Below, piece by piece: positions 49,130 to 60,548 of a stretch of 64,000 bases of DNA; position 1 is the first letter of the stretch, and each line of letters opens with the position of its first letter. Position numbers and translations under genes: made by a program. Under the pieces are notes generated by a model. The model worked only from the letters and a program-made list of their open reading frames with translations, was not told the DNA's origin and made no database searches. The stretch is taken from assembly GCA_021234155.1 (NCBI GenBank), contig JAJEKV010000028.1:7078163-7142162 (forward strand), in the 5' to 3' direction. The DNA is from Isoetes taiwanensis (taxonomy: Eukaryota > Streptophyta > Lycopodiopsida > Isoetales > Isoetaceae).

Positions 49130-49779
49130 TTAAGGATGAAAAATTTCTTCCTTGATGTTGTTCATACTCCAGTTTCATTTACAAACACGTGTTTAGGTGC
49201 GCCAGCTTTGCTGCCATTGGGTCTAACTAATGTAATATTTCACCAAAGGTTTGGTTTGGCTATGGTAAACCCTCAAGGCGTTTTTCACGGTTTCTTCTTT
49301 TGTCGTCATCACGTTGCACCAAGTTCTCACCCGTGATGTCATCTTTAAGCATGACTTTTATGGATTAAATTTAATATGGTAAGTGCGGCCAGAAGCTGGT
49401 GTGAGCGGCGACCACTCATACGCTCTACAATCGCTCTTGTCTGGCACGTCTATTTCAAATCCACGTAATCAATACCTACGCCAGCTGCTTTCATGGCATC
49501 GGCTTGTGGAATGGTGTGGAAAGCCATCAAATAAAAAAGCCATTTTGGCAATCGGTTTTGATGCGCCTACTTACCAAGCCACAATCACAGCATCTGGCAC
49601 AAGTCCGCCGCTATCCATATAGCTTTTGCTTCTGGGGTAAACCAAGTGGGAGTGCCTGTTTTAACGGCAACGCGCAAATATATCACCTGTTGAAATTCCA
49701 GGAAATATTAAACTTCTTTAATAAATGTGGCTTGTGTGCCTTTGCCTGCCCCAGGTGCCCCTAGTAAGATTAAACGCAT
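49130..49779 (-). CDS. adk: Adenylate kinase
   Basis: Balances AMP, ADP and ATP. The ATG at 49,779-49,777 begins [16 protein letters not shown] (49,732-49,779), the P-loop signature. STGDMLR-type sequence follows near 49,670-49,690, then [14 protein letters not shown] (49,497-49,540). The LID domain has [19 protein letters not shown] (49,365-49,425), the four-Cys-free type. The end reads NIKEEIFHP before TAA at 49,132-49,130. About 216 residues, exactly the long bacterial form. Confidence 0.95.
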
Positions 49780-49825
49780 AATAAACTCCCCAACAACTTT
49801 TTTAAATGCTCTTGCCTGTATTATA

Positions 49826-50583
49826 TCAGGCTAAGAAATTTGCAATAGTCACAAATTGTGCAACAGAGCAAATTTTTCACTTTTGTTGTGAATCATAATG
49901 TTGAGTGATTCAAACCCAGCATCATCATCCAATAATCCTTTAGGTATTGCGCAACGTTTGCGCCTTGGCTACGCTTGCACCACTTTGGCAAATAAAGCTT
50001 CATCTTTAGCTGGGTAGGGCAAGGTGGCGTATAGCACACAACGCACAAAGGCAGACTCAACCTAGGCGCAGGGTCAAATGCATCGGGAGGTACGGTAATT
50101 AAATATTCCATCCGTAATTTGTATTGCAACATCACACTCAACCGCCCGTACTCACTGCTTGATGGCGCGTATTACCATGCGCTCAACCACTTCTTTTTGC
50201 AACATAAAATGCATGTCGATAATCTGAGCGGTATTTTCAAGTAACTTGAATAAAATAGGCGATGAAATGTTGTACGGTAGGTTAATGGCCAACACGTATA
50301 CGCTCACCAATATTGTTGAAGTTGAACTTTAATACGTCCGAATTGTGAATGGTGATTTTTTCTGCAGGATAAAACCTGTATCCAACTAATGATGTCGCGG
50401 TCTATTTCTACTACATACAAGTGGTTTAAATGTTTGATTAATGGCTGCGTCATCGCGCCCAAACCTGACCTATTTCTACTATTAAATCATCATTTTGTGG
50501 GTTAATAGCCTGAATCAAGCTTGAAATAATGGCTTGATCAGTCGTGCTCTTTGACCAAAGCCGTTTTTTGCTAAATGTTTCAT
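49826..50583 (-). CDS. rsmA: 16S rRNA dimethyladenosine transferase KsgA/RsmA
   Basis: Dimethylates A1518 and A1519 of 16S rRNA. The ATG at 50,583 (MKHLA) overlaps the pdxA stop. FGQ and an LTDQAII segment are near 50,535-50,560. [13 protein letters not shown] (50,443-50,482) is the AdoMet loop, and NLPYNISSP-like motif IV is at about 50,255-50,285. The C-terminal QRRKTLRNTLKDY-type helix is at 49,930-49,965, and [13 protein letters not shown] ends at TGA 49,828-49,826. Confidence 0.93.
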
Positions 50584-51537
50584 GTTTGTTTGCGTCTAGC
50601 TAAATCAATGGCTAGGTCTATAGCGGCGAGCAAACTGCCACAGTCTGCTTTGCCAGTGCCTGGCAAATCGAGGGGCCAGCCATGGTCTACCGAGGTGCGG
50701 ATGATAGTGCCTAGCGCGTAATGTTAACGCCCCTCACCGTAAACTGGTGCATGTTTGAGTACAGGCAAGCCTTGGTCATGATACATGGCGAGAAACGCAT
50801 CGGCTTGTTTGATTTTGGCTGAAAACATGGTGTCTGTTGTAAAGCACAACCAATTGTATGCCCTCACCGCGCAGATGGTTGGAGCACGGGGTTAATGACT
50901 TTGATTTCTTCATCACCAAGTATCCATCTTCACCCGCATGTGGGTTTAAACCCGCGACAAAAATGTTAGGTTTTGAATACCAAATTTTTGCATTAAATCG
51001 GCATGTAAAATACGGATTGTCTGCGTGAGGCTATTGGCCGTAATGGCAGTACTTACTTTGTTTAACGCCAAATGCGTGGTAGTGCAACGCGCATACCACC
51101 GCCCACCAACATCATCACCACTTGTGGGGTCTTGGTTAAATCTGCTAAAATTCAGTATGCCCTGTAAAGTTGATGCTAAGCGTCGTTAATAATGCCTTTA
51201 TGCACTGGCGCGGTGACCATGGCATGAAACTGACCATTGATGCAGCCATTAACGGCTGTAGTAAGAGTTTCAACACATAATCGCTATTGGCTGGGTTGAG
51301 TTGCCCGGCAACGACGGGTTGTGCAACTTGGTGATGCAAAACAGCCATTTGATTGTTGGCAAGCTTGCCCGCGCTCTGTTAAGCCCTAATTTCGGAGTGG
51401 CGCGCGCGCCAGCGCGGATTGATCTGCACGATAGTAATATGCGCGTTGAAGGCTTGTGTAGCCAGCATGGCACATAAATCTGCCAACGCCAGCGGCTCAC
51501 CAGCGGTGATGGCGATACGAGGTAAAGTTTATGACAT
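50580..51537 (-). CDS. pdxA: 4-hydroxythreonine-4-phosphate dehydrogenase
   Basis: Pyridoxal 5'-phosphate synthesis. The ATG at 51,537 gives an IAITAGEP-type start (51,490-51,530). [13 protein letters not shown] (51,180-51,218) and FTGHTEFLADL (51,130-51,165) are hallmark segments, with the metal-binding His in [15 protein letters not shown] (50,925-50,960) is the second metal site. The end reads [14 protein letters not shown] before TGA at 50,582-50,580, in an ATGA overlap with rsmA. About 320 residues. The surA-pdxA-rsmA order is conserved in proteobacteria. Confidence 0.94.
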
Positions 51538-51553
51538 GTTGATAGCGTTGGCT

Positions 51554-52895
51554 TTAGAATTTATCTTCTAAACGTAGCTCAACGTATGCGGTCATATGTT
51601 GCTCGCGGCACCCAATCTTGATAAGCTTCATCCGCTTTTTGGCACGAATTTCTTTTGGTGTGCTTTGAGGCGCGCAGCTTCTTTGCTCATGTCTTGTTTA
51701 CTTAAGTGTTCAAGCACTTGAATAATATGAGCCAAAGGGTGAGCGAACTGGCTCGCTATAATTTCATTAATACCTAGGTTTATTCATGGCTTGCTCAAAC
51801 GCGGGTAATGGTACCAGGGTTTATCCAGCCTAAATTACCGCTGCTGCTGGCTGAGCCATCTTCTGAGTATTGGCTAGGTGCTTGAAAATCCCCACCATTG
51901 TCTAAACGTTCTTGATGCTTTCCATACGATGCTTGGCATCATTTTCTGAGACAACTCTGTTAGCTTAATTAGAATGTGGCGCACTTTTAGTTTGGTCAAC
52001 CAGCATTGAGGTGGTATTGCCCCCTGGGTGGTCTAGAAGCAGTTTAAGAATATGAGTTTATTGGCACTGCGTAAAATGGGGCCAGCGCACTGACTGGCGG
52101 TTTAATGGCTTCTGCAAAAGCTCTGGTATTTGCCCGGAGGCTTTCCAGCTCAATTTACGCCTTCTAAGGCGCGTTAGGGCACTGCTGAATAGCTGGCAGA
52201 TACTTGTGCGCAAAAATCTGTGCCTTGGTTGAGTTTTTCTAAGGCTTCTTCTGGCCTTTGCTTCAGTTTTGCAGGTAATCTTCAGGCGAACTATCTTCAG
52301 GCGTGCGAATTAAAAATGTGTGCCAAATCATAATTTCATCTTGGGCACTACTGGCTTGTGTGGTTAAATAATTATCAATTTCTGATTCAGAAATATTAAT
52401 TTTGTTTTCAACTTCAGCCACGAAGTGGGCAATAATGATTTCCATTTCGAATGTCTTCACGAAATTTTCGATAACTACGCCTTCTGCAGTTAGCGCTTTT
52501 TTAAAGCCTGCGGTAATTTAATTTGTTTTGTTCGGCAATTCTGTCTATTGTTCCTATCGAGCTGATTATCATCTACTTTAAGTCCAGTTTGCGTTGCATA
52601 ATCTAATAATACGCGGTCATTAATTAAGCGCCTAATACTTGCTTAGCCAAAATATTTCTTGTGCGGAAGTTGCCCGCCTGATTTTTCTATTTGTGCTGAA
52701 ATTGTACGAATACGATCTGCCAATTCGCCACCCGGTAATCACCGATTGCTCAACCACGGCCACAACACGGTCAATTTTACCAGCGCCCATCATCTTCTGA
52801 TGCGATTGAAGAATGGGCAAGAATAGCGTTGCAGCCCATAGGCATACGCTGATCAAAGAGTTTGGCTGGCGATTAGCAGCAAAGCATTTATTCAT
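51554..52895 (-). CDS. surA: Periplasmic peptidyl-prolyl isomerase and chaperone SurA
   Basis: Escorts outer-membrane proteins such as LptD through the periplasm. The ATG at 52,895 begins a signal-peptide-like segment (MNKCFAANRQ, then hydrophobic). VDRVVAVVEQSVIT (52,735-52,780) starts the N-domain. The long frame at 52,263-52,460 holds IISHFVAEVENKINISESEIDNYL-like sequence. Parvulin (rotamase) domains follow over 51,640-52,240, less clear because of breaks; the LGWI and PGT residues of the second parvulin are near 51,815-51,835. The end is RLEDKF before TAA at 51,556-51,554. About 440 residues. Confidence 0.9.
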
Positions 52896-53745
52896 AGTAT
52901 TTCTGTTGGAAAGATTTCGTATCAGCCCGTAAGCAGGTACTCCTGGAATGCCAGCTGTAGCAAAGGATAATGGATTGGCACCAATCGATGCACCCCACCC
53001 AATTCGTTGAACAAACAGCGCATAGTTGCGCCCGCTGTAGCAGTTGAAATGACGTTGCAATACTGTTCTGCTTGCCAACAACCAGCATCATACTCAAGAC
53101 CAGCTAAACCTTCAATGGTGCTTTTTCCTTACTTGAGTAGTTCCAGCGGGCCCATGCCATACCAGCTACATGGCCAAGCGGCCATTGGCCTGAAATATTA
53201 ATTGTTCAAGTCTATCTTCGTATAGCGATAGCCCAGATTAAGCACTTTGCTCATTCTGAATGTAACGCGCGCCAATACTGTTTCTGGACGGTATTGGCAG
53301 TATCTGTGTTGTATTGCCAAATGGCATCTAAATTCCAATTATTGTAAAGGCGCATGGTGGCTGCTCCTACCAAGTCTGAAGTGTTATTTGTTCTTAGGGT
53401 TGGTGTTGGGGTAAACCTACCTCTTTGTCAGAGAAAGCGTTGACTGTTGCTGTGCTGCCGTTGCTCACCCGTATTGGTACCATCAGCGTACTTACTGCTG
53501 TTGCTTTGATTAGCATTGTTAGTGGTCATTGCCGGTAAATCAGTTTTCTTGAAACAAACTCCCTAAGTTTAAATCTGAACTATGGTGTCGAATACAGGAA
53601 TATTGTCTTGGTTTGATAAGGCACATAGACATAAAATAGGCGCGGCTCTATGGTTTGGGTGTAGGTGTTTTCACCATACGCATTTTTCTATCAAAATATA
53701 AACTGCTATCAAAGCTGGAAATGGGTAATGGTGGGAAAATGGTTT
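52888..53745 (-). CDS. lptD: LPS-assembly protein LptD, C-terminal part only
   Basis: Outer-membrane beta-barrel that inserts lipopolysaccharide. About 860 bases, the C-terminal third of the roughly 2.3-kb gene, are present. Readable barrel pieces are FPPLPISSFDSSLYFDR (53,690-53,735), EPRLFYVYVPYQNQDN (53,605-53,655), the NLGSLFQENRFTGNDR region (53,525-53,575), and ANPLSLLQLGIPGY-like sequence (52,915-52,990). It ends KYYE at TAA 52,890-52,888, overlapping surA. Upstream (rightward), homology stops abruptly near 53,745 where the plant-like DNA begins, so the gene is cut by the junction rather than by a frameshift. Confidence 0.88.
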
Positions 53746-54470
53746 TGGTGTCAGGTCAGGTCAAGGCTGCTGCTTTTTTGCTACCCACCAGCAGCACTTT
53801 CACCGTGCGAATGGAGGCAGCCGAGTCTCGCACTTTTCAAAGGCGTACCGGGAATGCAGTGTAGGAGCCGCAGTCTCCCGCCAACACTTGCTGATGCTCG
53901 TAATGCTTTGACCTTCGCTTAGAGCGCCGGTCCTGTGAGCTAGTTTAAGCGAAGCAAGGCCTGTGCACTCCTGCCAGCTGCCACGATCGCGCTTTGTGTC
54001 CACCACGCACTTGTGCTCCGCACGCCCATCGCGAACCATCGATCTCTCTTACCCTCCAATAAAGCTCGAGCCAAGGCCCATTACACAACACAAAAAGGAG
54101 TCGAACATCACCCATATTAACTACCAAACGCCATCAAGCGGCAAGAATCTCGCAGTTGTAACTTATTAGGGACTTAAGGTTTCACCCTAAGTGCTCTATG
54201 CCAAAATGCCTCTCTGTGACCAAGGCTAAGCTGGCCTGTGTCGCCAAAGATCACCACCCCAAACCTCGAATTTACAGATGTGCCCGACTGCCCAAACAGG
54301 ACCGATGGCCCCAATCAGCAGAGCTATGCCTGGTGGACTGCGTATGGTTTCGGCGGTATAAAGCGCTTTAACCATCATTCATTTAAATTAGATTTATGTC
54401 GATTTTGGACCATTTTGGCACTCCAACTTTTCCTGTGTTAGTAAATTTGCATCGAGAATGTGACTTTTTT
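53746..54470. other. Unrecognised DNA right of the junction
   Basis: First 725 bases of the plant-like arm. A GTCAGGTCAGGTCAAGG-type short repeat lies at 53,748-53,764. A 9-bp inverted repeat (CTTCGCTTA at 53,913-53,921, TAAGCGAAG at 53,946-53,954) is the only clear structure. Short frames exist on both strands but none resembles a known protein. Confidence 0.4.
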
Positions 54471-55140
54471 TATAATGCAAAGACAAAATGATTGCATTAA
54501 AATTAAAAATATTTCACATATGCATGTCTTTGTTATATATTGCCAATTACTTCCTGAATTGGACCCCTAGAGACATTGCTAGCTTTCTTCCTCACTTCTA
54601 CGTATTGTAACCCTAAGTAGCCTTTGCTCGATGACCTTTTGGGGGTCCATGAAAACAAAATAGTATCTAACTCAACCCAATCATCCCTTCAATAGGGTTT
54701 TTCCATTTCTTTGTCCAAAATTTCTATAATTTTCTTCCTCTCGCCACCAGATTTAACCGGTGCACCGACACCACCACTCCACACTAACTTTGTTCACATT
54801 ATGGTCACCTACTTTTTTGTAAAAACCTCTAAGATGGTGTAACCCATCCACATGGTATATCTCTTTGCGCCCGGGTACTATATGCAAATTGATTACAGCA
54901 AGTCATCTTTGGATCATAATCCTCCAAATTTGAGATATTTAGGCCTTCCTTTCCAGGGACCAATATAGTGTTTTTTCAGCACCGGAGGAGCCATGGACTT
55001 AAGAATACTACTAATCACATCATCGGGCTTCCCTGTGTAATATCAAGTCTCTCTCCATCGAAGTCTTAGGTAGCCATCCATCTTTGAGTTCATCGAGATG
55101 TGTCTACTTGTCCCAACAATCCATGTACCAGATTCAATAA
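54471..55140. other. Gene-free AT-rich stretch
   Basis: Long A/T runs, frequent stops in all frames and no repeat structure I can name. Nothing supports a gene here. Confidence 0.4.
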
Positions 55141-55144
55141 TCTA

Positions 55145-57235
55145 TCAATGCAAGGTTGGTATCATTTGGTTATTTTTCCAATACTTGATGTATTCAAAAA
55201 TGTCATTCAATGTGCTTTTTGCAATGAATCCATTCTCCTGAAAAGGCTTAAGAGCCTTTGGTTGACCCCTTGGAATCTTAGGGTTTACCATTTTCATCTT
55301 CGTGCCATATAGGTACTCCTCATCTAGCCTCCATTTATCATCTGAAGGTCTCATCTTCCATTGCATGATTGGCTTATTTCCCATGACCCAGAAAGTGTAC
55401 TCGAAGAGGTCTAGATTGACCTTCCATCAAGAGCATAACCTTCGAGCAAAATTCTTCCAATGTGCACCTCTTGTATGATCAACCCTATAGAGAAGGTGAA
55501 ATGCATTCACTAAGAACTTCCATTAGTCTAGGAAGATTGGTCACGCTTGAGATTTCAACCAAGACTATATTTCCTAAACAATGCATCCACATCCTCATGA
55601 GTATGTCCAGCATTAAGAACCCTAAATTCACTCTTTCAAAGACACCTACGGCTGTTAACAAGATAGGAATGAGAACATATACCTGCTTTTATTCATTCAA
55701 GACAATTGTCAAGTTGGAGGAGGAACCTTGGTGGTAGATCTCGAGGTTGGGGACGTGAACTTGAGGCTCCAAATATGTTCAGAAGCACCTGACTTCCTAA
55801 AACCTTGCCTTAGTAAACTTTCTAAATTATTAGGCTTCTATCCAACAATGCAATCAAGAGTGGTTGGCTACCACCTGTGGTTGTGGAGGTCACCTAATAA
55901 CCACCTCACAGTTCCCAAGCACCTCATCACACTTCCAATATGAAAATCAGACCATCACTCCCCACAATTGCAAAACTAAATGGCTATAATAAATTGGCAC
56001 CGAGCCATGCACTATTGCACTGCTGTGAGACTTGCAAAGGATAAGCTCTATTGATTTGCTTGGGTATGTAACTATACCTGGGCAAACAAGTCTTCGATTG
56101 ATCCATCTTGTCATGTATAATAAAAAATAGTTATTGGGTTCCAAACATGATAATGTTCTCCACATCCAATAAGTGGATCTACATGATAGTTGGTCCGGCT
56201 ATGACTTTCATTTGCTCCTTTATCTTAGCCCTTTGGCTTGTTGTTTGTCTTATCATGAATCTTTTCAACTCAGCACACAAGTTGCACTTTTTGCAAAGTT
56301 GTTCAAGTGTCTAGTGACATGCTTGAAGTGCTTGCTCCATAGTTATTGAAGCCGGGTTGAGATATTGCGGTGCACTGTAGTTCTCAAGCAAAGCATTGAC
56401 TCCTCCAATATGCTCTTCCGGGTACAATGGATGGCAACTTTCCTCGACAAACTATTTTTCCTCATGGATCTTCCTACTTTTATGTGGCATATTCTCAAGC
56501 ATTGAATCAATATATTTTTCAAAACCTCCCTAGCAGCCAGGATCCTAGAAGTTGCCCCCAACATGTTATTATTTCCATGTAATGCAATTTTACTCCCTTG
56601 CATGACTTGCTTGCCAATTTTGCCAAGTTGAAATTGGAATGCTATGAATATGTATCCATGCAACCTTTACATATCCATATCCCAAAGGGGTATTTTTTTT
56701 TCTTTGGAAATTTTCATCTTGAAGTGTAAGCTCATGAATGGAGTACATGTAAGTCCTCCTCTCATCACAAGTATACTTCTTGGAAGGTGGCTCTGCTTCC
56801 ACCAATTCATCAATTTCAAAACTTGAACACAATTAGCCCAACAAATATTCCATTCCCTTTACCTTTTAGTCAGAGCTTCACGAACAATCACTACTTGACT
56901 TGGACCCTCTGTTAGGATAATGTTTCACCAACGAGTGTGCCCTCTTCTCCTAAAATGGTCCTGCCAGCTATTGAGGTGCATTAAGAAAATCACGTCATCC
57001 ATAACCTCTGGCTCGTAAAGGAATTTCCTATAAACTCACGCAAGTGCTATAGGCCATGGCATGATGCATGGAACTCCAATTGTTTAATACAAGTGGTAAA
57101 GGTAAATCCGGTGATTTGATCCTTTTTCTTCCATTTTTCCTCTAAACTTGTTATGGCCACACCCACTTTATCCTCTCCTAACCTTTTCATCATTGACAGC
57201 CTGGATAGGATCAGCCTAGTATGATAGTTCTTCAC
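55145..57235 (-). other. Cluster of open minus-strand fragments, possible decayed transposon polyprotein
   Basis: Several minus-strand frames stay open for 60-106 codons (57,047-57,235; 56,590-56,832; 56,343-56,663; 55,947-56,165; 55,145-55,384). They share one orientation and a Lys/Asp/Trp/Cys-rich protein-like composition, for instance MQWKMRPSDDKWRLDEEY near 55,310-55,365. I could not assign reverse transcriptase, integrase or protease motifs. A degraded plant retroelement or a pseudogene would look like this. The call is only that the region seems to descend from coding sequence. Confidence 0.25.
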
Positions 57236-57479
57236 CCACTAGCTCCCCATTGCATTGAAGCCTGGGCCACCTTCTTATTCTTCCAATCCAACCCATCAGA
57301 GGAGAATTTGCTTTAGTAGTCTCAAATTTCAACACCCTTTGGGAGGTCCACAAAGATTGACCTACAAGAACAATGTTTACAATGGGGTAACAATGATAAG
57401 AACATGTGGTAACAATGTTGAAACATGTTGGGGGATAGGCATTACATTTTACCCTTTAGGATCCACACGCCTACCTATA

Positions 57480-58150
57480 TAAAGTGAAATGTCTTAATAT
57501 TAGTGTAAAAAGGACAAAGTAATTTTGAGAACCGATTAAAGGGAACTTTAAGAAATACCAAAAAAAACCATTAAATGGACAAATATATATTGTAAGTGCA
57601 GCCAAAATAGGTTGTATAGTATAGGTGTAGGTAATTATTGTTGTAAAAATTAACATAGGGTGTATGCTAGTAGTACTAATGAGGTAAGTATAGGTCAGAA
57701 TCGAGATGGGCCAAAGTTGGTGTAGGCATAGTTGGGGTCTAGGTAATTATACAAAATTAATGAAACATAGGTTTTAAGTATAATGACATGTGGGTATTCT
57801 ATAGAGAATTAATTATAACCTAGGGATGCAATTAATTCAATAGAAGTAATGATAGGTAATTCAGATATGATATAAATCTTGTATGATGTGATGGAATCAT
57901 AATTACAACCTTGCATGCACCTACTTCTATATCTTGTATGAAACCCTCCATTCTTTCAACCGCCAATCCTTTCTTTCCTTCTAGCTTTCATTGATTTCTA
58001 GCGCTTCTACTATGGTGAGACATGTTGCCAGCTCCTCGCCCCGCTTCCATTCGTTGACTCGCCCGAGGCTAAGAGGCGATAAAAATTGATAAGAACCATT
58101 CCCTCCGCAGATGCCGGCCTGCCTTCCTCACATACACAACCGATAATTAT
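57480..58150. other. Intergenic AT-rich DNA with short GTAGGTAATTAT-like repeats
   Basis: No gene. A TAGGTGTAGGTAATTATTG-like phrase near 57,622-57,640 recurs loosely as TCTAGGTAATTATAC near 57,739-57,753, and GTATAGG-type words are frequent. Probably non-coding nuclear DNA. Confidence 0.35.
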
Positions 58151-58239
58151 GTAGGAGTTATGGCAGGCAAGCCTTCGTGAAAAGATTATCCGGAAAGCAC
58201 CGCCAAGAAATTTCTTCGAAGTCCCCCCTATACTCCCTT

Positions 58240-58475
58240 TGATTCGTGATGAGGAGATGGAGAACGAGATTGAAAAAAAGAAGAAGAAAATGGAGGAAGC
58301 GGTGATGAAGAATGGCGGAAGAATTAGAAGAAGAAAAAAAGCGCTCTGATTTGGACGCTCTCCTCCTCCTCAAGACGTAAGATGTCACCAAGACATCCCG
58401 ACGAAGATGGCGATGAAAGCTCGTGGGGAGGAAGAAGAGGAGGAGGAAGAAGAGGAGGAGGTAGAGGGCTGATTT
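58240..58475. repeat. Purine-rich (GA/GAA/GGA) low-complexity tract
   Basis: From about 58,256 to 58,350 and again 58,420-58,470 the plus strand is almost only A and G (AGAAGAAGAAAA, GGAGGAAGAAGAGGAGG). It would encode Glu/Lys-rich or Arg-rich peptides by chance. Typical low-complexity nuclear DNA or a transcribed leader. Confidence 0.7.
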
Positions 58476-58621
58476 TCTTTTTTGTTTTTGTTATTTAGTT
58501 TTTGTTTCAAGAGCTTAGCCGACATCTCCTAAAAAAAGGCCTCAAATGAGGATTATGAATGGAGTTTAGGCATCCTTAACCCATTTTGTAGAACTTCAGA
58601 ATTTGTAACACGTAGTTTGGC

Positions 58622-58840
58622 AACTCTAATAAAAGGTCTTATGTAAAAAATTTTCAATGGCAATACAAGGATTTACTGACCTTGAATATGTTTCTTTAGT
58701 TTCTACTCTAACTTGAAAGCGAATCTATAATTTCACTGGGTTGTTTTGAATTAAAACTCTAATAAAAGGCCTATGTAAAATTTTCAATGGCAATACAAGG
58801 ATTTAATGACAATATGTTTCTTTAGTGTCAACTTAACTAA
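58622..58840 (+). repeat. Direct duplication, two copies about 133 bp apart
   Basis: AACTCTAATAAAAGG starts copy A at 58,622 and copy B at 58,755. Both continue through ATTTTCAATGGCAATACAAG and an ATATGTTTCTTTAGT phrase. Copy B has small deletions. The pair reads like a local tandem duplication of non-coding plant DNA. Confidence 0.8.
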
Positions 58841-60110
58841 TCCTTGAAAATTTCTTAATTTGTTTTTGAATTACGGCTTTTCATTCTTAATTTTTTGAGA
58901 GTTGAGGTGAGGTTAGTGCGCCCGGTAGTGCAAAATGTTCATTTTAATTTTAAATTGAGCTTGATCCAATGCGCTGGCGTGAATTGCATACAAGCATTAG
59001 CTTTATGCGCTTCACGCCCGTGGTTGAACATCATTAACATAAACATTTTGCAACCATAAACATATTTTACCCTGATTTTATCTGACTCTCAATTAAAAAA
59101 TTACGCGACTGACTTCGAAGAAATTACGATCTTTTTTAAAAGTACAATACAGGATACACGCATGGCATTTAAATTACAAAGGAATGGTATTAGCTCATGG
59201 TGAAATCACTAATTTTTTTTCTCTAACTTTACAGATGAGGAATTGGCCGGCGCCGTATTCAAGCCCGAATATACCCACCGCCGCATCAACCGAAGTTCCT
59301 CGTACGATAGACTCTGAAGCATGGCTTATTCAATGAGTAGGTCGTTGCCCGAGGGGCTTGAAAATGGAGAATGCTAAGCTGATAATTAGAGTTGTAGACC
59401 TCGTAAGCCATTTTGGGTAATATCCGAATAGTCGCATCCATCTTATTTGCCGAATCTTGTATGCCCGGTTTATCTTTTTTTCAACATCATTTGAGACTAT
59501 TGTGCCAGCATTTGAGATGAATGAGGAACAACACCACGGATGAATAACACATAGATGAATAACACACGGATGTAATTAAAATAATGTAAAGAATGCAAGT
59601 TTTTAAAGAATATGCCATCCATGTAAAGAATACGTTGTTTTTAAATTCCCGAATGCTCCCGGTGCTGTGCCTTATAGTTTTGCAATATTGAACGAATGGT
59701 CCGCATGCAAGCCGTTTTAATTTCATAGATATGACGTAATCGCCTTGTGCATTTTAGTATGAGCACTCAATCTTCCTCTATGTCTTCAAAGAAATGAAAC
59801 TCACCTTCTTTAAGTTTTAATCATCGGCCATGCAACAAAGGTTATGATGCTTTCACCAATGGTTCCATCGAGGATGCCTTTCCGGTAATGCTTCATCGCT
59901 GAAATGGCAACTAGTTACTAGAATCTTCACATGATCATTTCCAAGAGGAACCCATGGCGATTATTAGGATCGGCCCGATTCTATCTTGCAATTTCCACCC
60001 TCCTCTTCAAATTAAATTGCGTCGTCAGCATAGCATTTTCTCCACGCTGCTCAATGTCGCGAAGATCATGGGATTAATTTGAGGTTCTGAAGAGTAGACT
60101 TAACTTACAT
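58841..60110. other. Gene-free region with minor short repeats
   Basis: No coding sequence recognised. GATGAATAACACA occurs twice within 59,538-59,570 and again truncated. TGTAAAGAAT(G/A)C also repeats near 59,585 and 59,623. A 16-base word (58,969-58,984) reappears inverted at 63,872-63,887. Confidence 0.4.
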
Positions 60111-60119
60111 GAAGGCGCC

Positions 60120-60200
60120 GACACAGCTAGCTTCTTCCCAGCTTCTTCCGAAGTTCTTCGTTCTTCCCGTTTCTTCCAAGTTCTTTCGAAGTTCGAATGA
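60120..60200. repeat. TTCTTCC/GAAGTTC microrepeat
   Basis: CTTCTTCC-, GTTCTTC- and GAAGTTCTT-type words follow each other six or more times over about 80 bases. Confidence 0.6.
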
Positions 60201-60371
60201 CAAGAAAGGTACGGGCAAGATTAGGTGGTAGTTTCAAATTATCCGATTAATTATTGTACTTTTTAGCCGCTGAGTGAAATCTAATTATGGGATTTGACAA
60301 TACAGTGATTCGTGAAATTTATCGCATTCGTATCAAGGTCCCATCCATTAGGCTCCAATCGTAAGATTGCT

Positions 60372-60520
60372 AACCGTCGATTAAAAAGTCGTATCCGGGA
60401 AATTTAAATATCCGCTACCTTGTATCGGACCGCCGATTAAAAGTCGATGTGGAATTTTAATAACCGCTGGCTTCTATCGGACCGTCGATCAAAAAGTCGA
60501 TCCGAATGAAACCGGACGAT
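60372..60520 (+). repeat. Three imperfect tandem copies of a 52-57 bp unit
   Basis: ACCGTCGATTAAAAAGTCG at 60,372, ACCGCCGATTAAAAGTCG at 60,429 and ACCGTCGATCAAAAAGTCG at 60,481 head three units, each followed by a GG-rich step and an AAT/TTAA spacer with CCGCT(A/G). The head itself is a small hairpin (CGAT / ATCG, GTCG / CGAC-like). Confidence 0.75.
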
Positions 60521-60548
60521 CGAAAAGCTTCCAACCTAATCAGCCTTT

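Noticed and set aside
53913-53954. 9-bp inverted repeat near the junction as a transposon end or attachment site
   Set aside because: It lies about 170 bases away from the break and has no matching partner on the bacterial side.
55145-57235. Copia- or gypsy-type polyprotein
   Set aside because: The minus-strand frames suggest old coding sequence, but no YVDD/YADD, integrase HHCC/DDE, or protease DTG/DSG motif could be placed, so no family was assigned.
54000-57500. Chloroplast or mitochondrial DNA
   Set aside because: No organellar genes, tRNAs or characteristic operons are visible in the plant-like arm.
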